Source of the DNA: Schizochytrium sp. TIO01
Taxonomy: Eukaryota; Sar; Bigyra; Thraustochytrida; Thraustochytriidae
Reading direction: 5' to 3'
DNA: 64,000 nt
Assembly: GCA_004764695.1 (NCBI GenBank)
Contig: SMSO01000007.1
Location: forward strand, 2,487,270-2,551,269
The notes beneath the pieces were generated by a model. That model saw nothing but the letters and a program-made list of their open reading frames with translations. It did no database searches and was not told the DNA's origin. The stretch's first letter is position 1, and every line of letters begins with the position of its first letter. Positions 24,032 to 35,114 of this stretch are shown piece by piece. The position numbers were made by a program, and so were the translations under genes.

Positions 24032-26092
24032 CTTCTTGGCTCTGTTGGTCTTTTTTAAATACTTCAACAGAATTCGCTACCTGTAGAATAAACCAAGTTA
24101 CGAAGTTGCAGCGAAGGAATTTGATTCGAAGGCGATGCTCCGCCGGTACATCTTTGTCTGCCACGAGAGACGGAAAGTTCGTTCGAAGTTTGTCAATACG
24201 CCAAAAGAAATGTTCGCCTCCAGAAGTAAATACCGCGTTAATTTTAAAGAAAGCTCTTGCACAAGAAGGAAATCCTCCAGAACCTGACAAAGAGTGGATG
24301 AATGCAGGGATGAACGAAGGAATGAAGAAACAGAAGGACTTCAATTCAAGCTTCGTGAAGGAATTCATTTCGCCACTATGATGATGATCAAGATCATCAT
24401 CGTTGTGCCGACTGAGTGAGAGTGCGATCTTCCTTCCCACTTTCGATGCTGTCTCCGAAGCCTTTAGGTACAGTCAGAAGTAGTCAGAAAACTTGTGCTT
24501 TTGGACGTCGAACTATGTTTTGGAAAGTCCTGAGAGGCTATTGTTTTCCTTGCCTGCTAAGGCTTGTAGCGTTTCATGCTTTTTATCTATATTGTTTATT
24601 TTAATTATAATCTCTCGGGGATATTATAGGTAAAAAGAAAAGAAAAGAAAAGGGAACCCCAAAACTTTCAGCGATGAAAAGAACGAAAAGAACGCCGGGA
24701 AAACTAGCCCAAAAGTTTTAACATAGTGCAAAGAATATATTTGGAATGATTGACAGAGAAGAATAGTAGTCACTGGGACTCCATACAAATCGATAGTGTC
24801 GATCAACCAAAAACTAAAAACGCATCTCTCTTTGCTTATTAAAAAATAAAAAGCAATTATTAAAAAATTAAAAAGCTTTTTCAACTATCAAGCATTCTCC
24901 ATGGCGGGAAATTGCCATGAGTTTAAAGAAAAGGGGTGCCCTCCGAAACTCAAAACACATTCATCGAACCTTGTTCGGGGTATTCTTTCGCACTGCATAT
25001 GTCTCCTTCTGGATGTTCGAAGAAAGTAGGAAAATAATTTCCTTTTTCTCTCCTTCGCTCGAGCATTTCGGAAAAATAAATTGGTGACTTTAGAATTATA
25101 TGGACTTTAGCATCGGAGATTCTTAAATCTCAAGAAGGTTTAAAAACAAAAATATATAAATGCTCTCACTTCGAACCTTACAGAAGTGATACTATGTTGA
25201 AAAATAAATGAGGAACGAGCGACCAGTGAAGCAGTGAGACGGAGATTCCTTCAAACAGAGTTTGAAATTACTCTATTCTGATAAGTTTACTATTAGATTC
25301 TCCGCCGAAATTAGAAAAAAAAAAAAAGCATCGATTCTTGTTTGAGTCTTTGATCCACGCACGCGTTATCGCTGATCAATTATATATCATTTCATTCAAA
25401 AAAAAAAAAAACATTACTTGACGATGAAAAACAAATACTACATGTAAAGATTTTAACATCGGGGCGGGCCCCGTGAATAAAATAAAATAAAATTAAATTA
25501 AAAAATGAACCTCACAAGAGATTCAAGTGTTTTTTCCGGGTTTGAAAAGTTTGGCGGACGGGGGTCGAAACGAAGGGATGCGTCAATAAAACGTTCCCCA
25601 GAGATCAGAGAAAAGGCAGCGGCGGCCTGAACTCGCGGCACACGACTCTCTTCTCTCGCTGGCCCCTGTTACCTCTGCGCTGGACAGTCAGTCCAGCCCA
25701 AGGCAAGGACAGGAATACGTCTGAGAAGCAGGTATCTCGAATTGCTCTTTTCTGCAGTACCTCCAAATCGAAAGGCACCTTTGATTGCTAATATGATGAG
25801 ATATCATCACACAGGATTCAGCTTTTCACCGCACTCGTTCGGGAGCAATGCTTTGAAATGATGTTTTTTAAATTAATCGTAGTATTTTCTTCATTTCCAG
25901 TTTTATATTTAATTTAAAATGGGAAAACAGCGAGCAGGGTTTAAAAGAGTTTCTAATTAATCAATTGATAAAATAGATTTGGCAATGAAGGGATGGATGC
26001 CTCCTTTGGTCTGTTGGCACAGCAAAGAAAAACCGGTCGAGGCTGAGAAGGCGAAGAGGAATAATGTGCTCAGAGGGCCAAAGAGGGCCATC

Positions 26093-26148
26093 TTAGCTCA
26101 GCTCAAGCAGCTCAGCTCAGCTCAGCTCAAACAACTCAGCTCAGCTAA
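26093..26148. repeat. (AGCTC)n pentanucleotide repeat
   Basis: AGCTC units interrupted by AAGC and AAACA steps. It is the only pentamer array I noticed in the region. Confidence 0.8.
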
Positions 26149-26490
26149 GATCAAATCAAATCAGAGCGAGGAATTAGTGAAGTACAGTCGCGGTGAAGAG
26201 GACTCATCGAGAGCACGGGTGCTCGCGGAGGAAAAAACAAGAAAACAAAAAACTAAAAAGGAGTAAAGGGCCACCGACTGAGGGGGCTGGACGGGCGGCC
26301 TTTGTCTCCAGCAGAGGAAGCGGTGCTGGGTCGTCTTTTCTCTTGTGAGAAATGTAAAGTTGAAACTTTTCAATTTGACATAAATTCAAATGGAGTGTTT
26401 AAGTTTCTGTTGTTTGAGTGATAATAAATGTTTTAGTTTCGTTTGGTTTTAGGAGTGGAAGGGAGAAAGCGATAGCAGCACAAGTACGTG

Positions 26491-26522
26491 CATGAATGAA
26501 TGAATGAATGAATGAATGAATG
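26491..26522. repeat. (GAAT)n microsatellite
   Basis: About eight ATGA/GAAT units. The same motif, or its complement ATTC, recurs at 17291, 18537, 23754 and 26694-26735. Confidence 0.9.
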
Positions 26523-27152
26523 TGTGAGTGAATAATCAGCGATGTGGAGGAGTCAGAGGGTTTCTCTGAGCACAGATCAAGGAAGAGGATTTAAGCGGCA
26601 ACTGTGAGTGGCTGGCTGATTGAATTAATCGCACGCTTGTTCTTCTTCTTCCTGTTCCTCTATACATACATACATTTAATGACTCATTCATTCGTTTATT
26701 GATTCATTCATTCATTCATTTATTAATTCATTCATTCTGTTTCCATCTTTGTTTCCTCTTTCCTTCGCCTTCGCTGGCCAGCGGGCCAGTGAGAAGAAAG
26801 ACCACACACCGTCAGGAAGAAGGAAGAGCGGCGGTTCTTTCTATTTTAAACTCCTACAGCCGAGGTGGAGGGAGCGATCACTAGGTCACCAGGTGCTCCA
26901 AAAAGAGAGAGAAACTAAATATTGGTAGTCACGAAAGAGTCTCGTTGAGAAACAATGTTGAGTGGAGGAAGCAGATGAGCACGTCTTCCATTCTTTTAAT
27001 CATCCTTTTAATCATCCATTTAATCGTCCATTCATGCATTGATTCTCTCTTTCTTGCAATTTATTAAATTTATTAGTGGAGTGATCGTTTGAATTCAAAA
27101 CGGGTTAATGAAAAGAAGCTTTTCTAGACAACAGCCGAATTTTAAGAACGAT

Positions 27153-27183
<31 letters not shown>

Positions 27184-27663
27184 CAAGCAAGAAAGCGCAG
27201 AAAAGCGTTGAAAAGATGGCGGAAGCCGCCGGTGGGGCAGCAGCGCCGCTCGTTTCTCGCAGAGTTTATGCGTTTCATGGGCAGGGGAGGCTTAAGCAGT
27301 TGGTCTCTTTCGCGGGGCGGCGAGCAGAAGCAGAAAAGAAAGGGTTCTCGCAAAACCTTGCTGAAGGAGACCCTCCCCGCCCAAGGCGTATGCAGACGCT
27401 AAGGAGGCCTACGCCCGAGCCGCTTTGGGAAGAAGCACGAGAGGGAAAGCGCGGAAAGAGAGGGGCAAAGGCTGAACCGAATCAGGTATAGAATGAAAGG
27501 AAGGAGAGAGGGGCGTGAAAAAAAATAAAAAATAGTTACTCTAGTCTCCTGTCTTCACTGGAAGAGGGCGGCGAGACCAGCACTAGAATAGAGGGAAAGA
27601 ATGAAAGAAAGAAGAAAGAAAGAAGGGAAAATTTGAAAAAACAAAGGGCGAGAATGAATGAAG

Positions 27664-27783
<120 letters not shown>

Positions 27784-28231
27784 TTCTGTTTTCTCTTCTT
27801 TCTAAATGCCTTTGAACAAAAAGAGAGAAAGAAAGAAAAGGAGAAAGAAACAGACACCTTGTGAGGGCGCCAGAAGGAAGAAGAGGTGGAGCGCAGAGTG
27901 ACTGTGAGGGGAAACCTGAGAGGGAGAGGGAGAGAGACGAGCGAGAAAGAGGGAAGCGCCCAAGAAGACTCCGTACGGGTTGCCTACCGCAGGCTAGGGT
28001 ACGCGTGAAAGAAAAAGGAGGAGCAGAAAGAAAGAAACAACAGCGCCGGTCGATTCCTAGGAGAATGAATAGTCAACCATCGTAGTGCCACTTAGTTTCT
28101 GAACGAAGCGCATTGCTAACTTAGAGTATGCAGGATCGAAGGAGAAGAAGGAGGAGAGATGAAGGGGCATAATATAACAGCGCTGAGAAAGATAGAAGAA
28201 ATGCGTACATACACATAGGAAGTTGGCACGA

Positions 28232-28345
28232 GGGAAGAAAGAAAGAAAGAAAGAAACAAACAAACAAACAAACAAAGAGAAAAAGAAAGAAGGAGAAAAG
28301 GAGAGAAAGAGAGAAAGAGAGAAAGAAAGAAAGAAAGAAAGAGGG
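28232..28345. repeat. (GAAA)n, (CAAA)n and (GAAA)n low-complexity block
   Basis: A purine-rich block of GAAA units, a CAAA interlude (28256-28275), then GAGA/GAAA units. It ends just before a GC-rich segment. Confidence 0.85.
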
Positions 28346-28925
28346 AAGGGAGGCCTAGCGGGGGCCTAGGCGCGGCTAGCGACTGCCTATTGAAAAGGAG
28401 GCGAGCAGGCGAGGTGGAGCGAGCTCCGTCGCGAGTCCAGCAAACCCTCAATTCAAAACCCGAACGTGAGCGAGCTCGGCCAGGCATTGGCGGAGCGCGC
28501 AGCGTTGCTTGACGGGAGCGACGCAAGAAGGTAGGTTATTCAAGAAGACAAACAACACCACCAAGTTCAAGACAGCGGCAGCCAGCCTGCCACCCCCGCC
28601 CCAAGCGAAGAACCAGCACTAGATAGATGCAAGTGAAGGACGAGCCTTTGCTTTGCCTGTCTGCTGCTTGCAGTGAGCAGCCACTCGTGCGAGAAGGACA
28701 AACAGACGGCAGGAGAGCAGGACACGGGCGCCGCGTTGTTGGCCCCCGCGGTGCTGGGCCCTGGTCCTTTGTTTGTTTGACTGTGCGCCTGGCGGCTTGG
28801 CTGGCTTGGCTGTGTTGTGTTGTTTTGTTTTGTGTGTCTTTTCAAATCCGCTCATTTATCAAAGCATCACTCCTTCTTCCCAAAGCAAATGGAATAGTGG
28901 TGGATTCCCCGTGTTCCCGCTCAAC

Positions 28926-29270
28926 ATGGGAGGCGGCGTCCTCGTGTCCCGTAAGGATTGCACCACTGATGTTGTTGCTGCTGCTCCAGGTAACGCAGTG
29001 CTGGAAACAGGACTGGTGTACCAGAGAGAATTTGCGGGGTTGCTTGTACAAGTGCCTTGCAAGGCCGGCTCCCTACCATTCAGATCTGCTCTGCGGGATC
29101 ACGCAGGTGCTGTTCGCGTAAACTTCGGTTTCGATGGTGGGGATATGAGTCTCTGTGGCACAGCAGCACTGGAACGCTGGGGTGGTGGTGAAGTGCAGTT
29201 TCTCCATGGTACTTTGGCTCGGCTGCTTGGTACATTTATCAACACACAACAGATGTGCTCTGACTTGTAG
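28926..29270 (+). CDS. Possible small protein of unknown function
   Basis: 114 residues from the ATG at 28926. I do not recognise it. In favour: codons in this frame are enriched for G in the first position (long runs of Gly/Val/Ala/Asp/Glu codons) and the segment is more GC-rich than its flanks. Against: a second frame is open across the same stretch (28627-29121), there is no conserved domain, and it lies only 314 bases upstream of the H+-ATPase start. It could be an exon of a larger gene, since the frame stays open upstream of the ATG, or part of the leader/promoter region of the ATPase. Confidence 0.3.
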   Translation: MGGGVLVSRKDCTTDVVAAAPGNAVLETGLVYQREFAGLLVQVPCKAGSLPFRSALRDHAGAVRVNFGFDGGDMSLCGTAALERWGGGEVQFLHGTLARLLGTFINTQQMCSDL

Positions 29271-29584
29271 GAGCTATCTAAGTCATCGGTAGTGTTGTAG
29301 ATGCCAGAGAGCAAAAGTAAGCAAAGTACCCCCTATTGCGCCATATTTTACAATGGTACTGTAGCGGCTTCCTGGGGGCAGAGGTGGTGTCCTTGAATAT
29401 CAACTTTGTCTCTTAGGGAAATGGACTAGCGATGCACAGGATGGGCGGGCATAGTGAAAGTATAGTAGGATTATGTGTTGTGAACAGTGAAAGCTAACTT
29501 GTGATACACGATGAATGCATTGGTACATTTGAAAAAATCTGCAGTTTAGACTCGTATAGTCAAGTAAATTCATTTTGAGGAACC
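29271..29584 (+). promoter_or_regulatory. Upstream region of the H+-ATPase gene
   Basis: 314 bases without an ORF of coding character, directly before the pump ATG at 29585 (context GAGGAACCATGAG). It must contain at least part of the leader and core promoter of what its codon bias suggests is a very strongly expressed gene. I see no TATA box at a convincing distance, so no element is called. Confidence 0.4.
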
Positions 29585-32500
29585 ATGAGTCTCGAGCAGG
29601 ATAAGACAGCCACGGCTGAGCCCGTGGCGGAGGAATCGTCCACCCAGGCGATTGACTCCACCCCGGCCGCTGCCAAGGCCCCGGAGACCACCTCTGCGCC
29701 GGCACCGACTGAGTCCCACCCCGAGAAGGAGTCCCTTCACACCATGAAGGAGCTCGTCAACGACACCGCTCGTCAGCAGATGGACGATGTTGGCAACGAC
29801 GACGAATTTGACATTGCCGCCCTCACCATTGAGGAGGCTCTCGCCAAGTTCAACACCAACCGTAACGGTCTCACCTCAGGCGAGGCTGCTGCCCGTCTCG
29901 AGAAGTACGGTCCCAACGCCCTTCCCGAGAAGTCCGAGAGCAAGCTTATGAAGTTTCTTGCTTTTATGTGGAACCCTCTTTCCTGGGTCATGGAGGCTGC
30001 CGCTATTGTCGCCATCGTGCTCTCCAACGGTCCCCAGCCGTACCTCTTCCCCAACGACCAGTGGGCCCCGTACGACTCTGGTACCCCTTACGAGGAGGGC
30101 ACCAGCCCTCCCCCTGATTACCCTGATTTCATTGGTATCGTTCTGCTTCTCCTCGCTAACTCCTGCATTGGTTACTACGAGGAGTCTAAGGCCGGTGATG
30201 CCGTCGCCGCTCTCATGGACCAGCTCTCCCCCGAATGTAAGGCTAAGCGTGACGGCCAGTGGGTGACCATTGCCGCCAAGGAGCTCGTCCCTGGTGATAT
30301 CGTGACCATTAAGCTTGGTGACATTATCCCCGCTGATATGAAGGTCCTCGAGGGTGAGCCCCTCAAGGTTGACCAGGCTGGTCTCACTGGTGAGTCCCTC
30401 CCTGTGACTAAGGAGCCTGGTGATGAGGTCTACTCTTCTTCCGTCGTCAAGCGTGGTGAGATTGACTGCATGGTCCACGCCACCGGTCTCAACACCTTCT
30501 TCGGTAAGGCCGCCAACCTTGTCTCTGAGACCGAGGAGCACGGCCACTTGCAGCAGGTTCTCTCCGCCATCGGTCTCTTCTGTATGTCCTACATTGCTCT
30601 CTGGGTTGTCATCGTTGTCATTGTCACCCCGTCTGCTTACACCTGGTACTACCGTGGTATCATCAACGTCGTGCTCGTCTTGCTCATTGGTGGTATCCCC
30701 ATTGCCATGCCCACTGTGCTTTCCGTCACCATGGCTCTCGGTGTGAACGAGCTCGCCAAGCAGGATGCCATCGTCACCCGTATCACCGCTGTCGAGGAGA
30801 TGGCTGGTATGGATGTTCTCTGCTCTGATAAGACCGGTACTCTCACCCTCAACCAGCTTACCGTCGATACCCCCTCCACTTGCGGTGAGTTCTCCGCCTC
30901 CGAGGTTATCCGTGCTGCCGCCCTTGCTGCCAAGCGTGAGGGTGACCCTGATGCTATCGACAAGTGCATTGCTGAGGCTGCTATCGCCCAGGGCCTTAAC
31001 TTCGATGACTTTGAGATGTCTCACTTCTTCCCCTTCGACCCTGTTGGCAAGCGTACCCAGGCTACCCTTAAGCACAAGGCTAACGGCAACGTCTACGTTG
31101 TGTCCAAGGGTGCTCCCCAGGTTATGATTGACCTTGCATGGAACGCTGACGAGATCCGCGGTGCCCAGGAGAAGCAGATTGAGGACTTTGCCCTCCGTGG
31201 TCTTCGTGCCATTGGTGTCGCTGAGAAGCACGGCGAGGATGGCAAGTGGGAGTTCATGGGTCTTATCCCCCTCCTTGACCCGCCCCGTCACGATACCAAG
31301 CAGACCATTGATGAGGCTCAGCGTCTTGGTGTTGCTGTCAAGATGATTACTGGTGATCAGGTCGCTATCGGAAAGGAGACTGCCCGCCGTCTTGGTATGG
31401 GTCTTAACTTCCACAACGCCAAGATTCTCCGCCAGGAGTTCGTCGAGGGTATCCCCATTGTTGATATTGTTGAGGAGGCTGACGGATTTGGTGAGGTGTT
31501 CCCTGAGGATAAGTACCGCGCTGTCGAGATTCTCCGTGCCTCTAAGCGTGGCCCCTTCGGTGGCAACCACATTGTTGGTATGACTGGTGATGGTGTGAAC
31601 GATGCCCCTGCTCTCAAGGCCGCTGATGTTGGTATTGCTGTCTCTGATGCCACTGATGCTGCCCGTGCCGCCTCCGATATGGTTCTCCTTACCCCCGGTC
31701 TTAACGTTATCATCCACGCTATCATTGGTTCCCGTAAGATTTTCCAGCGCATGAAGAACTACGCCATGTACGCCTGTGCCACCACTGTCCGTATCGTTAC
31801 TACCTTCGGTCTCCTCTGTGCTGCCTTCCAGTTCTCCTTCCCTCCCTTCATGGTTCTTCTTATTGCCTACCTTAACGATGGTACCATTATGACCATCTCC
31901 AAGGATAACGCTTCCCCATCTCCCACTCCCGATGCCTGGCGTCTTAAGGAGATTTTCTCCCTCGGTGCCGTCATTGGTATCTGGCTCACCATGTCCACCA
32001 TTGTGTTCTTTATCATCATCATCTACACCGACTTCTTTGACAACCTCGCCCCCAAGTCTCCCAACCTTCTCCCCAAGGTCGATGACAAGTGCTACTTCTA
32101 CAACTCCACCACCGCTCTCGAACGCGCTGCTGGTGTTGTTGATGGCTGCACTGGTACCTTCAGCACCGAGTGCTACACCAACATGGTTGCCGAGACCTTT
32201 GCCAACATTGCAAGCCTTCGCTACGCCCCTGAGAACGACTGCCTTTCTGCTTACCAAGCCACCTACGGTAACAACTTTGTCGGTCGTCGCCTGAATGCTG
32301 TCGTCTACCTCCAGGTTTCCATCACTGGTCAGCTTGTTATCTTCTCCACCCGTAGCCGCACCTTCTTCTTCCAGGGCGCTCCCCCCTCCCCCTGGCTCAT
32401 GGGCGCCGTCGCTCTTGCCCAGTTCGTCGCCACCTTCCTTGTTGTGTACGCTGACTGGCCCTTCACTGCCATTTCTCCTATTGGCTGGGGCTGGGCTGGT

Positions 32501-32743
32501 ATTATCTGGGTCTGGTCCATCATCTGGTTCCTTCCCGTCGATCTCTGGAAGATTGTCACTCTCTGGCTTCTCTACGGCAACCCCTGGAAGGCCGCCTCCG
32601 AGCAGCGTCTTATGCTCAGCCTTGCCGTCAACGGTGGTGCTTCCCACCTCGGCTCCCGCGCTGGCTCCCGCCGTGCGCCCAACTCTCGTGCCTATGCTCG
32701 CGCATCAGCAGCCCGTGCTGCCGCCCGTGCGTCTCGTCGCTGA
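29585..32743 (+). CDS. PMA1: Plasma-membrane H+-ATPase (P-type, P3A)
   Basis: 1052 residues, intronless. It pumps H+ out of the cell using ATP and sets the proton-motive force. Seen: actuator loop TGES at 268-271; phosphorylation site DKTGTLT with D415; nucleotide-domain KGAP at 508-511; hinge TGDGVNDAP at 667-675. The proton-path residues known from plant AHA2 are conserved: N192 (M2), R736 (M5) and D765 (M6). About ten membrane segments lie between 122 and 997. Differences from yeast and plant pumps are an acidic Ala/Pro/Glu N-terminus, an extra 25 or so residues in the M1-M2 loop (about 150-178), and a long M7-M8 extracellular loop (about 819-904) with four Cys (836, 855, 863, 886) and an N-S-T sequon at 840. 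The C-tail is short (about 1001-1052), Arg/Ser/Ala-rich, and lacks the plant autoinhibitory domain. Codon use is extreme: Lys is essentially always AAG. Confidence 0.97.
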   Translation: MSLEQDKTATAEPVAEESSTQAIDSTPAAAKAPETTSAPAPTESHPEKESLHTMKELVNDTARQQMDDVGNDDEFDIAALTIEEALAKFNTNRNGLTSGEAAARLEKYGPNALPEKSESKLMKFLAFMWNPLSWVMEAAAIVAIVLSNGPQPYLFPNDQWAPYDSGTPYEEGTSPPPDYPDFIGIVLLLLANSCIGYYEESKAGDAVAALMDQLSPECKAKRDGQWVTIAAKELVPGDIVTIKLGDIIPADMKVLEGEPLKVDQAGLTGESLPVTKEPGDEVYSSSVVKRGEIDCMVHATGLNTFFGKAANLVSETEEHGHLQQVLSAIGLFCMSYIALWVVIVVIVTPSAYTWYYRGIINVVLVLLIGGIPIAMPTVLSVTMALGVNELAKQDAIVTRITAVEEMAGMDVLCSDKTGTLTLNQLTVDTPSTCGEFSASEVIRAAALAAKREGDPDAIDKCIAEAAIAQGLNFDDFEMSHFFPFDPVGKRTQATLKHKANGNVYVVSKGAPQVMIDLAWNADEIRGAQEKQIEDFALRGLRAIGVAEKHGEDGKWEFMGLIPLLDPPRHDTKQTIDEAQRLGVAVKMITGDQVAIGKETARRLGMGLNFHNAKILRQEFVEGIPIVDIVEEADGFGEVFPEDKYRAVEILRASKRGPFGGNHIVGMTGDGVNDAPALKAADVGIAVSDATDAARAASDMVLLTPGLNVIIHAIIGSRKIFQRMKNYAMYACATTVRIVTTFGLLCAAFQFSFPPFMVLLIAYLNDGTIMTISKDNASPSPTPDAWRLKEIFSLGAVIGIWLTMSTIVFFIIIIYTDFFDNLAPKSPNLLPKVDDKCYFYNSTTALERAAGVVDGCTGTFSTECYTNMVAETFANIASLRYAPENDCLSAYQATYGNNFVGRRLNAVVYLQVSITGQLVIFSTRSRTFFFQGAPPSPWLMGAVALAQFVATFLVVYADWPFTAISPIGWGWAGIIWVWSIIWFLPVDLWKIVTLWLLYGNPWKAASEQRLMLSLAVNGGASHLGSRAGSRRAPNSRAYARASAARAAARASRR

Positions 32744-34655
32744 TTTTCTTACTCTGATGACAAAATTTACCACGTTTCATTACCCCCACCCACTACAAGA
32801 AAATTTAAAATTAGCTCATCCGTTGCACACACTCGTACTGTAGTTTCCCAGATAGCCAACTCGGATACGATCTCGAACATGAATGATTTTTGCATGATGC
32901 TAAACAAATCAAATACAACAACCTTTTGTCTATTCCATACTCCTAGAACACAATTTTCGAGCTCTCTTAATCATTTGTCAAAGCTATCTTCCAAACTTTT
33001 ATGAATTCACATCTTCAAATCTTCGTTTTGCTAACTTTTGGTCTTAAAAAAGGAGGAAGTATGTCCCAAGATGAAACCCTTTCTTAATGTTTGATCGCGC
33101 AAGTCTTGTGACCGCTTGTTCCAAGGGAACGAACCGGAGAAAAGCTTACTTTTTCGATAGAATTATATTCAAGTCTAATGAGTCAGTGGGTCCTTGGGGG
33201 ATTCTTCATAACCTAACAGACAGAAATTTGAACCTTTGATATCCTCATTCTGCTGACGACTCCTTCAGATGGGTCCTGACAACATCTTATTGTTATAATT
33301 AAAATTTCTTTTTGCAATTTGTCTTTTGCGAACCAAGGCTCTGGCTACACGGGCCTCTTTGTTTCCGACTATTCCCTAAAGCTGGTAACCTCATAAAACT
33401 CTCTTAGGGTAATACTACTTGTTATTACTGCTTGACTGCCTGCTCAAATTATAAAATGATGCTGTTTATACAGTTATTTGCAAAATCAATTATTGCCAAC
33501 TAACTAGTATTGCTTTGCGAGTTGAATAACTCAAGAAAATTTATCTACCCTATACAGATGTCTTGACTTTTTTTGCATACGCCAACAATCACTGGTCTCA
33601 AGCATTCATTGGTACAACAAGTGCTAAAACTGATTTCATCCTCCAGACGTGCACCCCCAATCCTTGTGTTATTTTCTTAAACAATCGAAAGGCATTATAG
33701 AAATATAAAACATGAATAAGCACAAATAAAGAACAGGATTACGATTTTCGAACTTTGCTTCCTCCACTCAGATTCTTAAGTGTAGCCTGACCTAATCTAC
33801 ATCCTAGTTTGGTTAGTTTTCAATAAGATCTTCACTGATGCAAGGTCGCCTAGGAGTTGACTAATGAGGATCATTAAGACTTCGTCAGCCACCCAATATG
33901 TTGCCTTCAAAACTCAACAATATTCTGACCTTGGGACGATCAATATGTACCAAGGGGTGGACAAGTCTTTGTTTCGTTAACTAAACTAGGTCACTCGGTC
34001 ACATTTAATTGTACCATAAATAACAAAGAGAGTGCATTGGGTTCGCTTCTTCAAACTCCAATCCAGATTGACTTTACCCTTACGCATTTCCCTGAGCTAA
34101 GCAATTTATTTTTAAATCCTTTAGCGAGTCCCTCCACTTCACGCAACTTCGCACCTAATTGCCTACTTCTAATCTTATACGATTCCAAATATTTGAAGGA
34201 TTCAATACGATATCTACCAAAGAATCGATGAAAGCCTGGTCTGCATGCGGGTCTATCCAATTGATGATTTCTGTATTCATTGGAGGTACTACTTCGAGCC
34301 GCGCATGATTTATTATAGAGGATGTAACATCAAAGCTCAGACGGACTTTTCTGGTCTTCGTCTTGCTCCTAGATACAAGACAACTCTGAAACGAATACAT
34401 GTTTGTCATGAAGAGACATTATCTGTCATGAGTCTCGAATGGATTTAGACTCTAGGAACTGAGATTGTTTGTTTAGTGCCTTCGGGCAGATCATGGAAAT
34501 ATGAGCTTCTACGTCAAGCTTGCAAATATGAGTGTTGCTCATCAAAATTATCCATGCCTACTTCTGTTTGAGCGAATTTGTTGATACTTCAAGTCTCCTC
34601 GCTGTATGAGGTTAAAACCTACGGAACCCAGAAATACTCACGGCCTGTTTCTATT
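32744..34655. other. Spacer, no gene seen
   Basis: AT-rich sequence after the H+-ATPase stop. The first 200 bases or so are presumably its 3' UTR. Unlike the spacer left of 29 kb it has almost no microsatellites. Open frames are under 70 codons apart from a minus-strand frame of 84 codons near 34155-34409 that has no recognisable features. Confidence 0.6.
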
Positions 34656-35114
34656 TCAACATGAAGCCATATTTACTTTGTTCAAGGTTTTTTGTGGCTT
34701 TTCGGTTATTTTTGTTGTTGCTCTGCCTTTGCCCTGCCTTTCCACGCCAGCATCTACTGCAACTCGAGGCTTGGCTTTAGATAGATCCCGTTTCTCAGCA
34801 TAAGGACCCCGTGCAAACTTCCCAGCATGATGACTAAATCCACACCAACGTTTTCGATGAACACAAGCTTCGCAGCGTCCATCATAATGGTTTCCTAGTT
34901 CACGCCTCTCTTCTCGACGACGCTCATTTCTCGCACGTGCAAGTCCGTTAAGAGCGGGCTGTCGAGCATCACTCCCGGTAAGCTCCACTTCGCTAATTTC
35001 GTTTGACGGCTCAAGCTGGCCGGACCGCCGCATCGCTCGCGCACGACGCCGCACACGTCGCTGCAGCGCGATTTCTGCAGCCACAGCGCGGGCTAGGGTC
35101 TCTCTGTCAGTCAT
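34656..35114 (-). CDS. Small basic protein with a Cys/His cluster, unknown function
   Basis: 152 residues from the ATG at 35114; the frame extends 15 codons further upstream only with a TTG start. I do not recognise the family. Seen: an N-terminal Arg-rich amphipathic stretch (about 10-35, LQRRVRRRARAMRR), an Asn/Glu-containing linker, a second Arg/Glu-rich helix-like segment (about 60-75), then a cluster with spacing C-x2-C-x6-C-x3-H-H (about 82-97) that could bind one zinc, and a Lys-rich tail. The segment is clearly more GC-rich than the flanking AT-rich spacer, which supports coding. Its basic character suggests nucleic-acid or nucleolar association, but this is inference only. An intron or additional exon is possible. 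Confidence 0.5.
   Translation of the reverse strand: MTDRETLARAVAAEIALQRRVRRRARAMRRSGQLEPSNEISEVELTGSDARQPALNGLARARNERRREERRELGNHYDGRCEACVHRKRWCGFSHHAGKFARGPYAEKRDLSKAKPRVAVDAGVERQGKGRATTKITEKPQKTLNKVNMASC

Noticed and set aside
29876-32647. 923-codon minus-strand frame antisense to the H+-ATPase
   Set aside because: Product is Gly/Asp/Asn/Thr/Leu-rich without any domain; it is a mirror of the pump's codon bias.
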